Source: Bacteroidales bacterium
GTDB taxonomy: Bacteria > Bacteroidota > Bacteroidia > Bacteroidales > VadinHA17
Assembly (NCBI GenBank): GCA_029932855.1
Contig: JAOZPG010000001.1
Span: 245,084-309,083 of the forward strand
Length of the DNA stretch: 64,000 nt
Reading direction: 5' to 3'
Shown: in pieces, positions 33,582-42,898 of the stretch
Layout of the letters: each line of letters starts with the position of its first letter
Position numbering within the stretch: the first letter of the stretch is position 1
Program-made: the position numbers and the translations under genes
The notes under the pieces: model-generated
What the model was told of the DNA's origin: nothing
The model's database searches: none
The model's input: only the letters and a program-made list of their open reading frames with translations

Positions 33582-36364
33582 TTATCCCATTTTGGCAGTT
33601 TGCATTCAGGACTAAGTTGCTTTAACAATTCCTGGAAATCATCAAGGCTGCGCATCATGATATCTGAATCCTCATTATGGCAATTAAGACATACACCTAC
33701 AGTAAGTATTCTTTTTTGTTCATTGAGGCTAAAAGGCCTGAAGTTATTTCGTGTGGAGACCTGGGCCCTTCTTTCACCAAGGAATGGTATCCATGCATCT
33801 TCCGGCAGATTATCATGTTTATTTAACTCATAGCGTGGAGTAAAGCTCCACTTCCTGCTTTCGTTATTGAAACTGAGTTTTCCTTCCCCGTATCCCAGGG
33901 TTACGGGATCATTGTGACACGACTTACAGCTTCTGCCTTCAGCCTGGATAGTATGGGGCCCGGCAGGGGAGAACAGGCGATGAAAGCTAAAAGTATTTGC
34001 GCCAGATCTTTTTGGATACATGTCTTTATCAAGTGTCATTACCATTCCGGGTATAGCGGGTTTTATTATCCGGTCAGATTTATTTTTATCCCGAACTTTT
34101 TCGGTTTCAATATTTTTCCTATTGTGTAATTCCACTCCCAGGGTTGGAGCTATAGCCATATACTTACCGGCATATTCAACCCAGGATCCTTTAGTATATT
34201 TATTAGCATATATATCATAGCCGGTGGTATGAGGTTCATATTCGGTATGACAGCCAAGGCAGCGTGGTGCCCACGATGTATGGCATGCACTGCAGCCCAG
34301 GTCGTCATGGGCTTCTCCCCGGGTACATATTTCTGCAGGTGGGAGGACAGGGTGCAAGTTCCCGGATAACTTAGAATACAGCCACAGGGAATCATTGTTT
34401 ATAAATGTATTTACCAGGGGGTCGCCGGATTTGAGGACTGACAGGTAGCGATGAGCCTGATCGGTAATAGCTCTCAGGTCATGGATCTTTTTTGATTCGG
34501 AATCGAATTCACCGGGAAAGAATGTTTTTCCGGGATTCTTTGTATGACAATCTTCACAGCTTACTTTCAGCTGATCTTCCTTGTGCCTGTAGATATTTCC
34601 GTCTCCCATTAATTCATAGGATGTATGGCAATCAATGCAGGCCATACCTTTACGGTGGTGAATATCATCTTCCATACGCATGAATACTCTATGATCTTCA
34701 AGTACCCTGAAGCCAGGGTTATCTAAAAGGCTGTCATGCTCATCAAGCTGTGTTTCGTGCCAGCCTTCATAATTGGTCGATATTCTTCCCGACCGGCTAT
34801 GGCATCCAAAGCAGTGATCATTACTTATATTTATTGATAATGAAGGATGAGAATTGAAGTAATAATTATTTTGCCGCTTAGTTGAGTGATAATCATTATG
34901 TGCTTTTAGTGAGCTGTCGGAATAATCCAGGTGACAGGCATTACATCCTCCCCCCCTGCTAAGCTGAGTGACAGGACCGGTTTCGGTCTTTTCATTGCCC
35001 AGGTGGCAGGAGGCACAGAGATCGCGAAGATGGTTGTCGGCAGCAGATTGCCCCAGTCCGCTAACATGACTCAGTTCATTTAGGTCTAAAGCTTCGCCAA
35101 AAACAAAGCGATCGACAGTGATCATTCCGCTTAAGGAAGACATCATGGAGGACTTAACTCGGACCGGGATATCGGGGTGGCAATCGGTGGTACCACAACT
35201 ACGCGCAGCATCTGTATTATTTCCCGGTATTAATATCATATTCCTGTGGGCATGAACTTTGTTAAGTGAGAAAGAATTTCCCCCGTGGCAGGATACACAT
35301 CCTATGGCTTCGGGATCATGAGCCGGTGAGAATCCTTTCATCCCGGAATGACAGACCAGGCAGCCTTCTTCCCTGCCAAGTACAACAGGGATGCCTGATA
35401 TTTCAAGGCTGTCGCGGTAGCTATCCGTACCGGCATACAGGGGGTTAAATGGATTGTAAAACAGCCTGTTTATTCCTTCATTCCATGGCCATTGCCATCT
35501 CCAGTTTTCGCCACGAAAGAAATTGCCGGTTACCGATAGCAGGAGGTAGGCCCAGAATGAATAAAGGATAAGGTTTCTTGTAAGTTGTTCCGGCCTGTTT
35601 CTTAATGAAGGAAGAAAATATATAAGAATTAGTATGCCGGTAATAAGCATTAAGGAAATGCCCGGGTAGCTCAGCCAGTGTAATATTTCCTGTAAGCCGA
35701 GAAAATACCAGGGCCCTTTCATAACAGGATCGAGATTATTATGTAGAGGAGCCTGGAAGAATATTGAAAGAACAGTTGTGAAGGCCAGGAGAATTATAAA
35801 GGTCCTTAAACTGCCCCAGATCGTTTTGGCATGTTCTATAATGATTATTACTAAAAATATGCTTGTTGTTGCCAGGTGGTGAACATAAATGAGCTGAAAG
35901 TCGCCTTCAGATCCCAGTACAGTGTATGAGATAAGATCACCGAAAACAGGTATTGAAGAAAGCAGGGATTCAAGTATTCTCCTGGCCTGCATACTGTCGG
36001 CATCGGCTTTTAATATAAAGCCCGAAAGCATTAACAAAAAGATAAAAAGAATGGATATTACCAGCCTGAACCAAACTCCTTTACGCAGGCTTATCTCTTT
36101 TGATTTTTTCAGGTAGTCCCAGATATGCAAAACAGCAAGAACAAGAAAGAACTGGGCACTCCAGTAGTGAAGATTCCTGAACAGGCTTGCCCAGGGATTG
36201 GCTATCAGCAGTCTTCCTATTGAGGAGTAGGGGTTTTCAATATCAAATGGAATGGCAAGAAATATTCCGGAAACAAGGGCAATAAGGAAGAAGCTCAGGG
36301 ACATCATTCCGTAGCTGTCGAAAAAGATCAGCTTCTTAATATTTCCGGTCTTTCTTAGTTGCAT
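33578..36364 (-). CDS. Cytochrome b6-type membrane domain fused to multiheme cytochrome c
   Basis: The 928-residue protein starts with a cytochrome b core. The bis-His pairs H66-x13-H80 and H163-x14-H178 have b6-type spacing. GPWYFLGLQEILHW near 230 stands where the PEWY quinol-site motif occurs. Further helices extend to about 300. The rest is periplasmic with eleven CxxCH motifs (CLVCH, CVSCH, CASCH, CNACH, CFGCH, CIDCH, CEDCH, CSACH, CLGCH, CKSCH, CLNCH) plus one CGTTDCH (CX4CH). About twelve c-hemes could thus bind, plus b-hemes. The Rieske gene abuts it upstream. The pair resembles a Rieske/cytochrome b quinol oxidase whose acceptor is a built-in heme wire. The terminal partner is unknown. 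Confidence 0.88.
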   Translation of the reverse strand: MQLRKTGNIKKLIFFDSYGMMSLSFFLIALVSGIFLAIPFDIENPYSSIGRLLIANPWASLFRNLHYWSAQFFLVLAVLHIWDYLKKSKEISLRKGVWFRLVISILFIFLLMLSGFILKADADSMQARRILESLLSSIPVFGDLISYTVLGSEGDFQLIYVHHLATTSIFLVIIIIEHAKTIWGSLRTFIILLAFTTVLSIFFQAPLHNNLDPVMKGPWYFLGLQEILHWLSYPGISLMLITGILILIYFLPSLRNRPEQLTRNLILYSFWAYLLLSVTGNFFRGENWRWQWPWNEGINRLFYNPFNPLYAGTDSYRDSLEISGIPVVLGREEGCLVCHSGMKGFSPAHDPEAIGCVSCHGGNSFSLNKVHAHRNMILIPGNNTDAARSCGTTDCHPDIPVRVKSSMMSSLSGMITVDRFVFGEALDLNELSHVSGLGQSAADNHLRDLCASCHLGNEKTETGPVTQLSRGGGCNACHLDYSDSSLKAHNDYHSTKRQNNYYFNSHPSLSINISNDHCFGCHSRSGRISTNYEGWHETQLDEHDSLLDNPGFRVLEDHRVFMRMEDDIHHRKGMACIDCHTSYELMGDGNIYRHKEDQLKVSCEDCHTKNPGKTFFPGEFDSESKKIHDLRAITDQAHRYLSVLKSGDPLVNTFINNDSLWLYSKLSGNLHPVLPPAEICTRGEAHDDLGCSACHTSWAPRCLGCHTEYEPHTTGYDIYANKYTKGSWVEYAGKYMAIAPTLGVELHNRKNIETEKVRDKNKSDRIIKPAIPGMVMTLDKDMYPKRSGANTFSFHRLFSPAGPHTIQAEGRSCKSCHNDPVTLGYGEGKLSFNNESRKWSFTPRYELNKHDNLPEDAWIPFLGERRAQVSTRNNFRPFSLNEQKRILTVGVCLNCHNEDSDIMMRSLDDFQELLKQLSPECKLPKWDN

Positions 36365-36772
36365 CTATGTCAGTTGTATGATTATGCTTTTACCGTCACT
36401 GGTCCTGCTGTAATTATAGCTTTCGAGAGACTTTTTGGCCGGACCTTTCAGGCATGTGCCGTTCAGGTCGAAAACCGAACCGTGACAGGGGCATATCAGT
36501 TTATTATTTTCCATATGCTTTATCCTGCATCCCAGGTGGGTGCATCTTGAAGAAAAAATGCTCAGCCTGTCATTTTCTTTTATAACAATTACCTGGTCAA
36601 GAAAATGAATGCCTGCAGAAATATCTGCAGGTATTTTTATTTCTTTATTCAGGTTTTGCAGGAGTTTATGGTTTTTTACAGAAATGTGCCAGATAAGATA
36701 AAATGGAAATAGCAATATTAGTCCCGTGAGCCTGAAAAAATCCTTTCGTGATATTTTTAGTCCTTTTTTCAT
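36365..36772 (-). CDS. Rieske [2Fe-2S] protein
   Basis: The 135-residue protein has an N-terminal membrane anchor (about 12-30) and a Rieske domain with CTHLGC and CPCHGS, i.e. both Cys-x-His pairs needed for the 2Fe-2S cluster. It is short compared with mitochondrial Rieske proteins but normal for bacterial petC/qcrA-like forms. Its stop directly abuts the start codon of the cytochrome b-multiheme gene. The two should form one quinol-oxidising complex. The start of the gene faces the 518-bp region shared with the Mo-enzyme operon. Confidence 0.9.
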   Translation of the reverse strand: MKKGLKISRKDFFRLTGLILLFPFYLIWHISVKNHKLLQNLNKEIKIPADISAGIHFLDQVIVIKENDRLSIFSSRCTHLGCRIKHMENNKLICPCHGSVFDLNGTCLKGPAKKSLESYNYSRTSDGKSIIIQLT

Positions 36773-37290
36773 TTACTTAAAGCATAAAACTACAATATAA
36801 TAGCTTAATATCAGAATAGCTTTTTCCCTTAAAAAGGATAGTATTCAATGATATAATTATGGCAAGTATTTCATTACTAATAATATAAATAGCAGTAAAT
36901 ATCTCTTAAAAAGTAATTAATCTAAATAAACACAAAAAAAGCTTTTTGGAGTTTTATAAGAAGTGTTTCAATTAATAAGGATGAGGCTAAATCCTTTTTT
37001 TGCTGCAAGTTGTGATATCTCAGGCAATTGGTGAGCTCAGTTTTTTTCTTTCCATTACAAACAGAAATAAATAATACAGGATCTTTTATTATATAATCTT
37101 AATATAAATAACTAGCTTAAAGGTCAGATAAACAGTAAGATACACTTAATATATTGTATAACATTTTTTTTCTTTCACTATCTGCCTGAATTTCTATATT
37201 TTCAATACCAATTAAAACTATTCAAAAAGTTTCACAGTAACATATATGAGAATATTGATGCGTTTTTAAGTATTAAGAAATATTTAGGAA
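36773..37290. other. Divergent intergenic region of 518 bp
   Basis: No gene is visible. The region is very AT-rich and must hold the promoters of the Rieske/cytochrome operon (minus) and the Mo-enzyme operon (plus). It contains the 12-bp palindrome AAAAAGCTTTTT (36936-36947). It also contains a terminator-like hairpin AAGGAT-N8-ATCCTT followed by Ts (36977-37001, plus strand). I found no exact TAnnTTTG box and no good FNR- or CRP-type palindrome. Confidence 0.5.
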
Positions 37291-39543
37291 ATGAAGAAAA
37301 CAAGAAGAGATTTCATTAAAATTTCCGCGGTAGGATCAGGTGGGCTTGCACTGGGTTTAAGTACGATAAAGATTGCTAATGCCAGTGATGGGGAAAATGG
37401 CCTTTTCAAGTCTTCGCATGCCAGGCCGGTTTTGCAGAACAGGTATCCTACCTATTGCGAGGTTTGTTTCTGGAAATGTGCAGCATGGACATATACCGAT
37501 GATAATGGGGAGATAGTTAAGATAATAGGTAATGACGAGGATCCTCATTGTGAGGGAAGGCTGTGTCCGAGGGGAACAGGAGGAGTTGGTATGTATCATG
37601 ATGAGGACCGCCTGAAGAAGCCTCTTATCAGGGTAGAAAAAGATGGAAAACAGGAGTTCAGGGAGGCTTCATGGGAAGAAGCCCTGGACCTGGTGGCCGG
37701 GAAACTTAATAAGCTCAAGGAAGAGCATGGTGCGGAAAGCCTTGCATTATTTTCACATGGTTCAGGAGGGAAGATGATGAGTCATCTGGTTAAAGCATTT
37801 GGCACGACCAGTATTGCAGCTCCTTCATTTGCCCAGTGTCGTGGCCCCAGGGAAGTTGGATTTGCTGCTACATTTGGAGAGACTGTCCTGTCTCCTGAAA
37901 GAACAGATATACGTGATACCAGATGCCTGGTGCTTATTGGATCACATATTGGTGAAAATATGCATAATGGGCAGGTGCAGGAAATGTCGGATGCCATAGA
38001 TAAAGGTGCTACAATTATTACTGTTGATCCCAGGTTTTCAACTGCGGCCAGTAAATCACAATACTGGCTTCCTATTAAGCCGGCAACAGACATGGCACTT
38101 TTACTGGCCTGGATACATGTTATTATATATGAAGGCTTGTATGATAAAGATTATATTGAAAAATATGCTTATGGACTAGATCAGCTGAAACAGCATGTTA
38201 AGAACATGACTCCTGAATGGGCTTATGGTATTACCACCATTGAACCGGATGTAATTCGTAAGACAGCTCATGAGATGGCAGCTGCCTCACCAGCAGTTAT
38301 TATTCACCCCGGAAGACATGTTACCTGGTATGGTGATGATACTCAAAGGTCAAGAGCTATTGCCATATTAAATGCATTGCTTGGTTCATGGGGCAGAAGG
38401 GGAGGCTTTTATAATCCTGAGAAGGTAAACCTGCCTGATTATCCCTCACCCGGGTATCCCAAGCCAAAAAGAACATGGAAAGATGCTTTTCCCGGTCAGT
38501 ATAAATTAGTTGACGAGGTGCTTTCTACAGGAATATGTTATTCCAGCATCCCAAATCCTGATATGGAGTTCAATATAAAGGCATGGATGGTTTACGGAAC
38601 GAATTTGCTTGCTTCTTTACCTGAACAGGAAAAAACAATAGAGGCAATTCAAAACCTTGACTTCCTGGTTGTTATAGATACCATGCCAATGGAGATCACG
38701 GGTTATGCTGATGTTATTTTACCTGAGTGTACTTATCTGGAAAGGTATGATATATTAAGAGCTTCCCCGCACAGGGAACCATATCTTGCTTTAAGAATGC
38801 CTGCCGTAAAACCAAAATACGATTCCAAACCCAATTGGTGGATAGCAAAAGAACTGGGTTCGCGCCTGGGACTTGAAGATTATTTTAAATGGGAAAATAT
38901 TGAAGAGTATCTTGACTGGCAGTTGAAGAAGGTAGGTTCATCACTTGAGGAAATGAAGAAGATAGGTATTAAGAAATTCCCCAGGGAATATGAAGATCTG
39001 TATGCATTGAACGGAGAGGATTTTGAGTTTAATACAAATACGGGAAAGATTGAACTTTATTCCACCGAGCTTGCAAGTGAAGGATTTGATCCATTGCCGA
39101 AATATACTCATCACAGGGAGCCCGATCCGGGTTATTACAGATTGAATTACGGACGTGCACCCATGCATACTTTCAGTCGTACGGCCAATAATCCAAATCT
39201 TACAGACCTGATGGATGAGAATAATGTATGGGTGAATCCTAAAGTTGCCAGTATTTGGGGATTAAAGAACGATCAGTATGTGTATCTAAAGAACCAGGAC
39301 GGAGTTGTAACTTCCTTCCCTGTAAAAATAAGGATAACCGAAAGGATACGCTGGGATTCGGTTTATATGGTTCATGGCTTTGGGCATGCTGATAAAAAAC
39401 TTACACGTGCTTATGGAAAAGGTGCCAGTGATTCGGAAATGATTACAAATGTTAAGATCGACCCTGTTATGGGTGGTACCGGCATGAGAGAGAATTTTGT
39501 GACTTTTATTACTGAGCTTGAAAAAAAGGAGGATAGATCATGA
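37291..39543 (+). CDS. PsrA/PhsA-family molybdopterin oxidoreductase (catalytic subunit)
   Basis: The 750-residue protein begins with a Tat signal (TRRDFIK) and so is exported folded. Then comes the 4Fe-4S motif C56-x2-C59-x3-C63 ... C92 (CEVCFWKC, LCPRG) and the three further bis-MGD domains. The likely Mo ligand is C183 in FAQCRGPREVGF, at the place where polysulfide and thiosulfate reductases have Cys. Family members reduce polysulfide, thiosulfate or tetrathionate, or oxidise sulfur compounds. The exact substrate cannot be read. The following FeS and NrfD-type genes, then YeeE/YedE and rhodanese genes, favour sulfur chemistry. The stop overlaps the next start as ATGA. MobA for the cofactor is at 19.8-20.4 kb. 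Confidence 0.88.
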   Translation: MKKTRRDFIKISAVGSGGLALGLSTIKIANASDGENGLFKSSHARPVLQNRYPTYCEVCFWKCAAWTYTDDNGEIVKIIGNDEDPHCEGRLCPRGTGGVGMYHDEDRLKKPLIRVEKDGKQEFREASWEEALDLVAGKLNKLKEEHGAESLALFSHGSGGKMMSHLVKAFGTTSIAAPSFAQCRGPREVGFAATFGETVLSPERTDIRDTRCLVLIGSHIGENMHNGQVQEMSDAIDKGATIITVDPRFSTAASKSQYWLPIKPATDMALLLAWIHVIIYEGLYDKDYIEKYAYGLDQLKQHVKNMTPEWAYGITTIEPDVIRKTAHEMAAASPAVIIHPGRHVTWYGDDTQRSRAIAILNALLGSWGRRGGFYNPEKVNLPDYPSPGYPKPKRTWKDAFPGQYKLVDEVLSTGICYSSIPNPDMEFNIKAWMVYGTNLLASLPEQEKTIEAIQNLDFLVVIDTMPMEITGYADVILPECTYLERYDILRASPHREPYLALRMPAVKPKYDSKPNWWIAKELGSRLGLEDYFKWENIEEYLDWQLKKVGSSLEEMKKIGIKKFPREYEDLYALNGEDFEFNTNTGKIELYSTELASEGFDPLPKYTHHREPDPGYYRLNYGRAPMHTFSRTANNPNLTDLMDENNVWVNPKVASIWGLKNDQYVYLKNQDGVVTSFPVKIRITERIRWDSVYMVHGFGHADKKLTRAYGKGASDSEMITNVKIDPVMGGTGMRENFVTFITELEKKEDRS

Positions 39544-40073
39544 GATATGCAATGGCAATAGACACAAAGAAATGTGTCGGTTGTAGCGACTGTGTTGTCG
39601 CCTGTCAAACAGAGAATAATGTACCTGTAGGTTATTGTCGCGACTGGGTGGTGGAAAGTGTTGCAGGAAGCTATCCCCAGCTTGAGATTGAGATAAGGTC
39701 GGAAAGATGCAATCATTGTGATAATGCTCCTTGTGTGCGTTGTTGTCCCACAGGAGCCAGTCATATCGTTGATGGAGGAGTGGTGCTTGTGGATCCTGTA
39801 AAATGTATTGGCTGTGGGGCCTGTATTGAGGCATGTCCCTATGATGCACGTTATTCACATCCTGACGGACATGTTGATAAATGTACTTTTTGTATTCACA
39901 GGGTTGAAAAGGGGCAGGATCCTGCATGTGTTTCTGTTTGTCCTACAAATTGTATGTACTTCGGTGATCTGGATAATCCCAATTCTGATGTTTCCAAAGC
40001 TCTTGCAACCCGTAAGTATAAGGTGCTGGCACCTGAAGCAGGTACCAAGCCCCAGGTTTATTATTTAGTTTAA
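39540..40073 (+). CDS. PsrB/PhsB-like 4x[4Fe-4S] electron-transfer subunit
   Basis: The 177-residue protein has sixteen cluster cysteines in four groups (CVGCSDCVVAC, CNHCDNAPCVRCC, CIGCGACIEAC, CTFC...CVSVC), the DMSO-reductase FeS subunit pattern. It has no signal peptide, so it probably rides out with the Tat-exported catalytic subunit. It passes electrons between the Mo subunit and the NrfD-type anchor. Start and upstream stop overlap by 4 bp, and the anchor gene follows after 28 bp. Confidence 0.92.
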   Translation: MRYAMAIDTKKCVGCSDCVVACQTENNVPVGYCRDWVVESVAGSYPQLEIEIRSERCNHCDNAPCVRCCPTGASHIVDGGVVLVDPVKCIGCGACIEACPYDARYSHPDGHVDKCTFCIHRVEKGQDPACVSVCPTNCMYFGDLDNPNSDVSKALATRKYKVLAPEAGTKPQVYYLV

Positions 40074-40101
40074 GCAATATCCCAATAAAAAATAATTTGT
40101 T

Positions 40102-41043
40102 ATGAACGAAGAATTGATAATTAGTGGCAGAATGAACCCGGGGATTGATCCTTACTTACATGTATGGCACTGGCCAATCCCAACTTATCTTTTTCTTGGA
40201 GGGCTGGCTGCAGGCATATTGTTTTTTTCTGGTTTATACTATATACTGGGAAAAGAAAAGCAATTACCAACAGCTGTAAAATGGGCTTCTTTTCTTGCAG
40301 CTCCTGCCCTTGTAGTGGGCTTGTTTTTTCTTTTCATTGATCTGACCCACAAACTTTACTTCTGGCAGTTATATACAACAATTAGGCTTACATCTCCCAT
40401 GTCATGGGGCGCCTGGACACTTATGTTCATTACTCCACTGGCCTTTATCTGGAGTGCTACATACTTAAGGGAACTGGTGCCAAAATGGGACTGGAAGTTA
40501 AAGATCTTATGGAATTTCGAGGCGCTTGCGATTAAATACCGTACTCCCATCGCCTGGGTAATTATGCTCCTGGCAGTGATTCTTGGTATTTATACCGGTA
40601 TATTATTATCGGCATTTAATGCCAGGCCATTATGGAATACCTCCCTGCTTGGTCCCTTATTTTTAACATCGGGACTCTCAGCGGGAGCTGCTACAATTAT
40701 GTGGATGTCAAAAGATCATGCCGAACGTAGTCTTTTCAGTAAGATAGATCTGATACTGATAGGAGTGGAGCTGTTCTTTATTATTCATTTGTTTATGGGC
40801 TTCCTGGCTTCTACAGAGGTGCAGATACAGGCTGCTCAATTATTCCTTGGAGGGGAGTTTACTGTTTCATTCTGGGTATTCGTAATTATTATGGGCCTTA
40901 TCTTTCCTGCCCTGCTTGAAGTACTAGAATTACGAGGATTTAAAGTACCTGTTTTTATTCCTGCAGGACTTATACTTTTCGGGGGATTGATGTTAAGGTT
41001 TATTATGGTTGAAGCAGGACAGCTTACACGATATTTATATTAA
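40102..41043 (+). CDS. NrfD/PsrC-like membrane anchor
   Basis: The 313-residue protein with about eight membrane segments starts after a short hydrophilic piece (WHWPIPTYLFLGGLAAG is the NrfD first-helix motif). It has the family elements FIDLTHKLYFWQLY and SPMSWGAWTL. PsrC subunits bind menaquinone and have no heme. It completes a PsrABC-type respiratory enzyme. With the quinone pool as partner, electrons could enter from the Mbx-like or other dehydrogenases. No anomalies are seen. Confidence 0.9.
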   Translation: MNEELIISGRMNPGIDPYLHVWHWPIPTYLFLGGLAAGILFFSGLYYILGKEKQLPTAVKWASFLAAPALVVGLFFLFIDLTHKLYFWQLYTTIRLTSPMSWGAWTLMFITPLAFIWSATYLRELVPKWDWKLKILWNFEALAIKYRTPIAWVIMLLAVILGIYTGILLSAFNARPLWNTSLLGPLFLTSGLSAGAATIMWMSKDHAERSLFSKIDLILIGVELFFIIHLFMGFLASTEVQIQAAQLFLGGEFTVSFWVFVIIMGLIFPALLEVLELRGFKVPVFIPAGLILFGGLMLRFIMVEAGQLTRYLY

Positions 41044-41064
41044 GCAACATTAAAGTGCAATAAT

Positions 41065-41601
41065 ATGCAAACAAAAGACATGGAAGAAAGGAGTAAACAA
41101 TTCATAAATCCCTATCTGGGAGGGGTGATGCTTGGCTTGTTGTTATTATTAACAATTTATATAACAGGCAGGGGGCTTGGGGCAAGCGGAGCTGTGAAAA
41201 GCACCGTAGTTACTGCTGTTGATAAAATTGCTCCGGCTTATGCTGAAAAGCAGGCTTATTACAGCAAGTTCCTGAGCGATGATCATCATCCTATGAACAA
41301 CTGGCTGGTATTTGAGACCATAGGTATTTTTGCAGGAGCTTTTTTATCGGGATTATTTGCCGGCAGGATTAAGAAATTCAGAGTTGAACATTCTCCTAAT
41401 ATAACGGCCAGGACAAGACTGATCTTTGCCTCCCTGGGGGGTGTGTTCTTTGGTGTAGGTTCGCAGTTTGGAAGGGGCTGTTCCAGCGGGGCTGCTATGA
41501 GTGGTACAGCTACTTTTGCCCTTGCAGGATTTTTAACCCTCTTATTGATGTTTGGTGTGGGTTACCTAATTGCTTACTTTTTCAGGAAGCTCTGGATTTA
41601 A
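41065..41601 (+). CDS. YeeE/YedE half-transporter 1
   Basis: The 178-residue product has one N-terminal helix, a hydrophilic loop and three further helices. It ends with the YeeE/YedE (sulf_transp) signature GSQFGRGCSSGAAMSG, whose Cys is conserved. Known members (TsuA) import thiosulfate through a cysteine relay. Full proteins contain two such halves; this one has only one, and the second is encoded by the next gene. They probably form one transporter as a heteromer. It lies 21 bp after the NrfD-type gene. Confidence 0.88.
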   Translation: MQTKDMEERSKQFINPYLGGVMLGLLLLLTIYITGRGLGASGAVKSTVVTAVDKIAPAYAEKQAYYSKFLSDDHHPMNNWLVFETIGIFAGAFLSGLFAGRIKKFRVEHSPNITARTRLIFASLGGVFFGVGSQFGRGCSSGAAMSGTATFALAGFLTLLLMFGVGYLIAYFFRKLWI

Positions 41602-41628
41602 AATATAAACGATATATAAATATTTATT

Positions 41629-42219
41629 ATGGGACCATTAATAACACAGGGAATAATTAATCCGGAATGGAATTTTGTAATTGCCCTTGTCATTGGCATA
41701 GCCTTTGGTTATATACTTGAGGCCAGTGGTTTTTCATCTTCAAGAAAAATTGCAGGCGTATTTTACGGTTATGATTTTACGGTTTTAAGGGTATTTATGA
41801 CAGCCGTGGTTGTGGCTATGGTAGGCCTGGTTTATTTCAATTATATGGGCTGGATAGACCTTAGCCTGATATTTATTTTACCCACTTTTATGAAATCGGT
41901 GATCGTTGGCGGAGTACTTATGGGCTTTGGATTTGTTCTGGGTGGTTACTGTCCGGGAACCAGCTTTACAGGTATAGTTATTGGTAAGTTGGATGCCCTG
42001 TTTTTTACAGGGGGATTGCTTATAGGGGTATTTATCTTTTCTTCAATTTTCCCATGGATAGAAGCTATCTATTATGGAGGAGAAATGGGAGCTGTTACTG
42101 TAACTGAAGCATTAGGGATTTCAAGGGGGCTGTTTACATTTCTGTTTGTAATAGCCAGCCTTCTGGCTTTTATATTTACTTCATTAATACAATCAAAGCA
42201 GAAAAAGACAGATCTGTAA
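41629..42219 (+). CDS. YeeE/YedE half-transporter 2
   Basis: The 196-residue protein has about five helices and the YeeE/YedE elements EASGFSSSRKIAGVFYGYDFTV near 31 and GFVLGGYCPGTSFTG near 104, with the conserved Cys in GGYCPGTS. It complements the preceding half. Transport of thiosulfate or another sulfur species toward the rhodanese-fold proteins encoded downstream is inferred from the family and the gene order. The gap to the first rhodanese gene is only 11 bp. Confidence 0.88.
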   Translation: MGPLITQGIINPEWNFVIALVIGIAFGYILEASGFSSSRKIAGVFYGYDFTVLRVFMTAVVVAMVGLVYFNYMGWIDLSLIFILPTFMKSVIVGGVLMGFGFVLGGYCPGTSFTGIVIGKLDALFFTGGLLIGVFIFSSIFPWIEAIYYGGEMGAVTVTEALGISRGLFTFLFVIASLLAFIFTSLIQSKQKKTDL

Positions 42220-42230
42220 AAACTAATACC

Positions 42231-42863
42231 ATGAATAAAACATATTTTGTATTGATATTTATATTATTTGCTCTTGGCCTTGGGGCATTATTCCTGCCTG
42301 AAACACAGCACAATAAAGAAAGATCACCCAGGGAGCTTTTCCTCGCTATGAATAATCCTTCCAGGTTTGTAACTACCGACCAGGTTGCAAAAAAGATCAT
42401 TGAGGCAGATCCTACGCTTTTCCTTATTGATACAAGGCCATTCGATCAGTATGAATCTTATTCCCTTCCGGGGGCTGTAAATATTCCTCTGGAAAAATTA
42501 TTAGATACAAATGGTCTAATTTTTTCTGAATGGATGGATTACCTGGATATTGAGGGAGTGAATGCAGTGTTTTTCTCAAATTCAGATATTACAGCCGACC
42601 AGGTATGGGTAATATGTTCAAGACAGGGAATAGATAACTTGTATGTTATGAAAGGAGGACTGAACTATTGGGTGGAAACAATTCTGAAACCTGAAAAACC
42701 TGTTCAGTCAGCACCTTCTGAAGATTTTGCACTTTATGACTTTAGAAAGGGAGCATCACAATTTTTCGGTGCAGGTACTATTAGTATTGAGGCGGAAGTT
42801 ATTTCTGAGCCGGTGCCAAGGATGAGGAAGAAGAAAAAGACTGTGGCTTCGGGGGGGTGTTAG
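42231..42863 (+). CDS. Membrane-anchored rhodanese-fold protein with C-terminal SGGC tail (1)
   Basis: The 210-residue protein has an N-terminal membrane anchor (about 4-22) and a rhodanese fold (about 50-155). It has the conserved FLIDTRPFDQYESYSLPGAVNIP and, toward the end, VMKGGLNYW. Where active rhodaneses carry the catalytic Cys loop, this one reads FFSNSDITAD, so Ser stands for Cys. The last residues are MRKKKKTVASGGC, ending on Cys210. The tail is preceded by about 45 residues without clear structure. An SGGC end resembles the SoxY GGCGG swinging arm that carries sulfur intermediates. A carrier role is therefore plausible but unproven. It lies in the extracytoplasmic space if the anchor is a signal-anchor. 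Confidence 0.85.
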   Translation: MNKTYFVLIFILFALGLGALFLPETQHNKERSPRELFLAMNNPSRFVTTDQVAKKIIEADPTLFLIDTRPFDQYESYSLPGAVNIPLEKLLDTNGLIFSEWMDYLDIEGVNAVFFSNSDITADQVWVICSRQGIDNLYVMKGGLNYWVETILKPEKPVQSAPSEDFALYDFRKGASQFFGAGTISIEAEVISEPVPRMRKKKKTVASGGC

Positions 42864-42898
42864 TAGAATTTTAAGTTTTAAATCAATTATTTAAGATC

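Noticed and set aside
37010-37027. TTGTGA-N6-AGGCAA as a Crp/Fnr box upstream of the Mo enzyme operon
   Set aside because: Only the left half fits; the right half matches at three of six positions.
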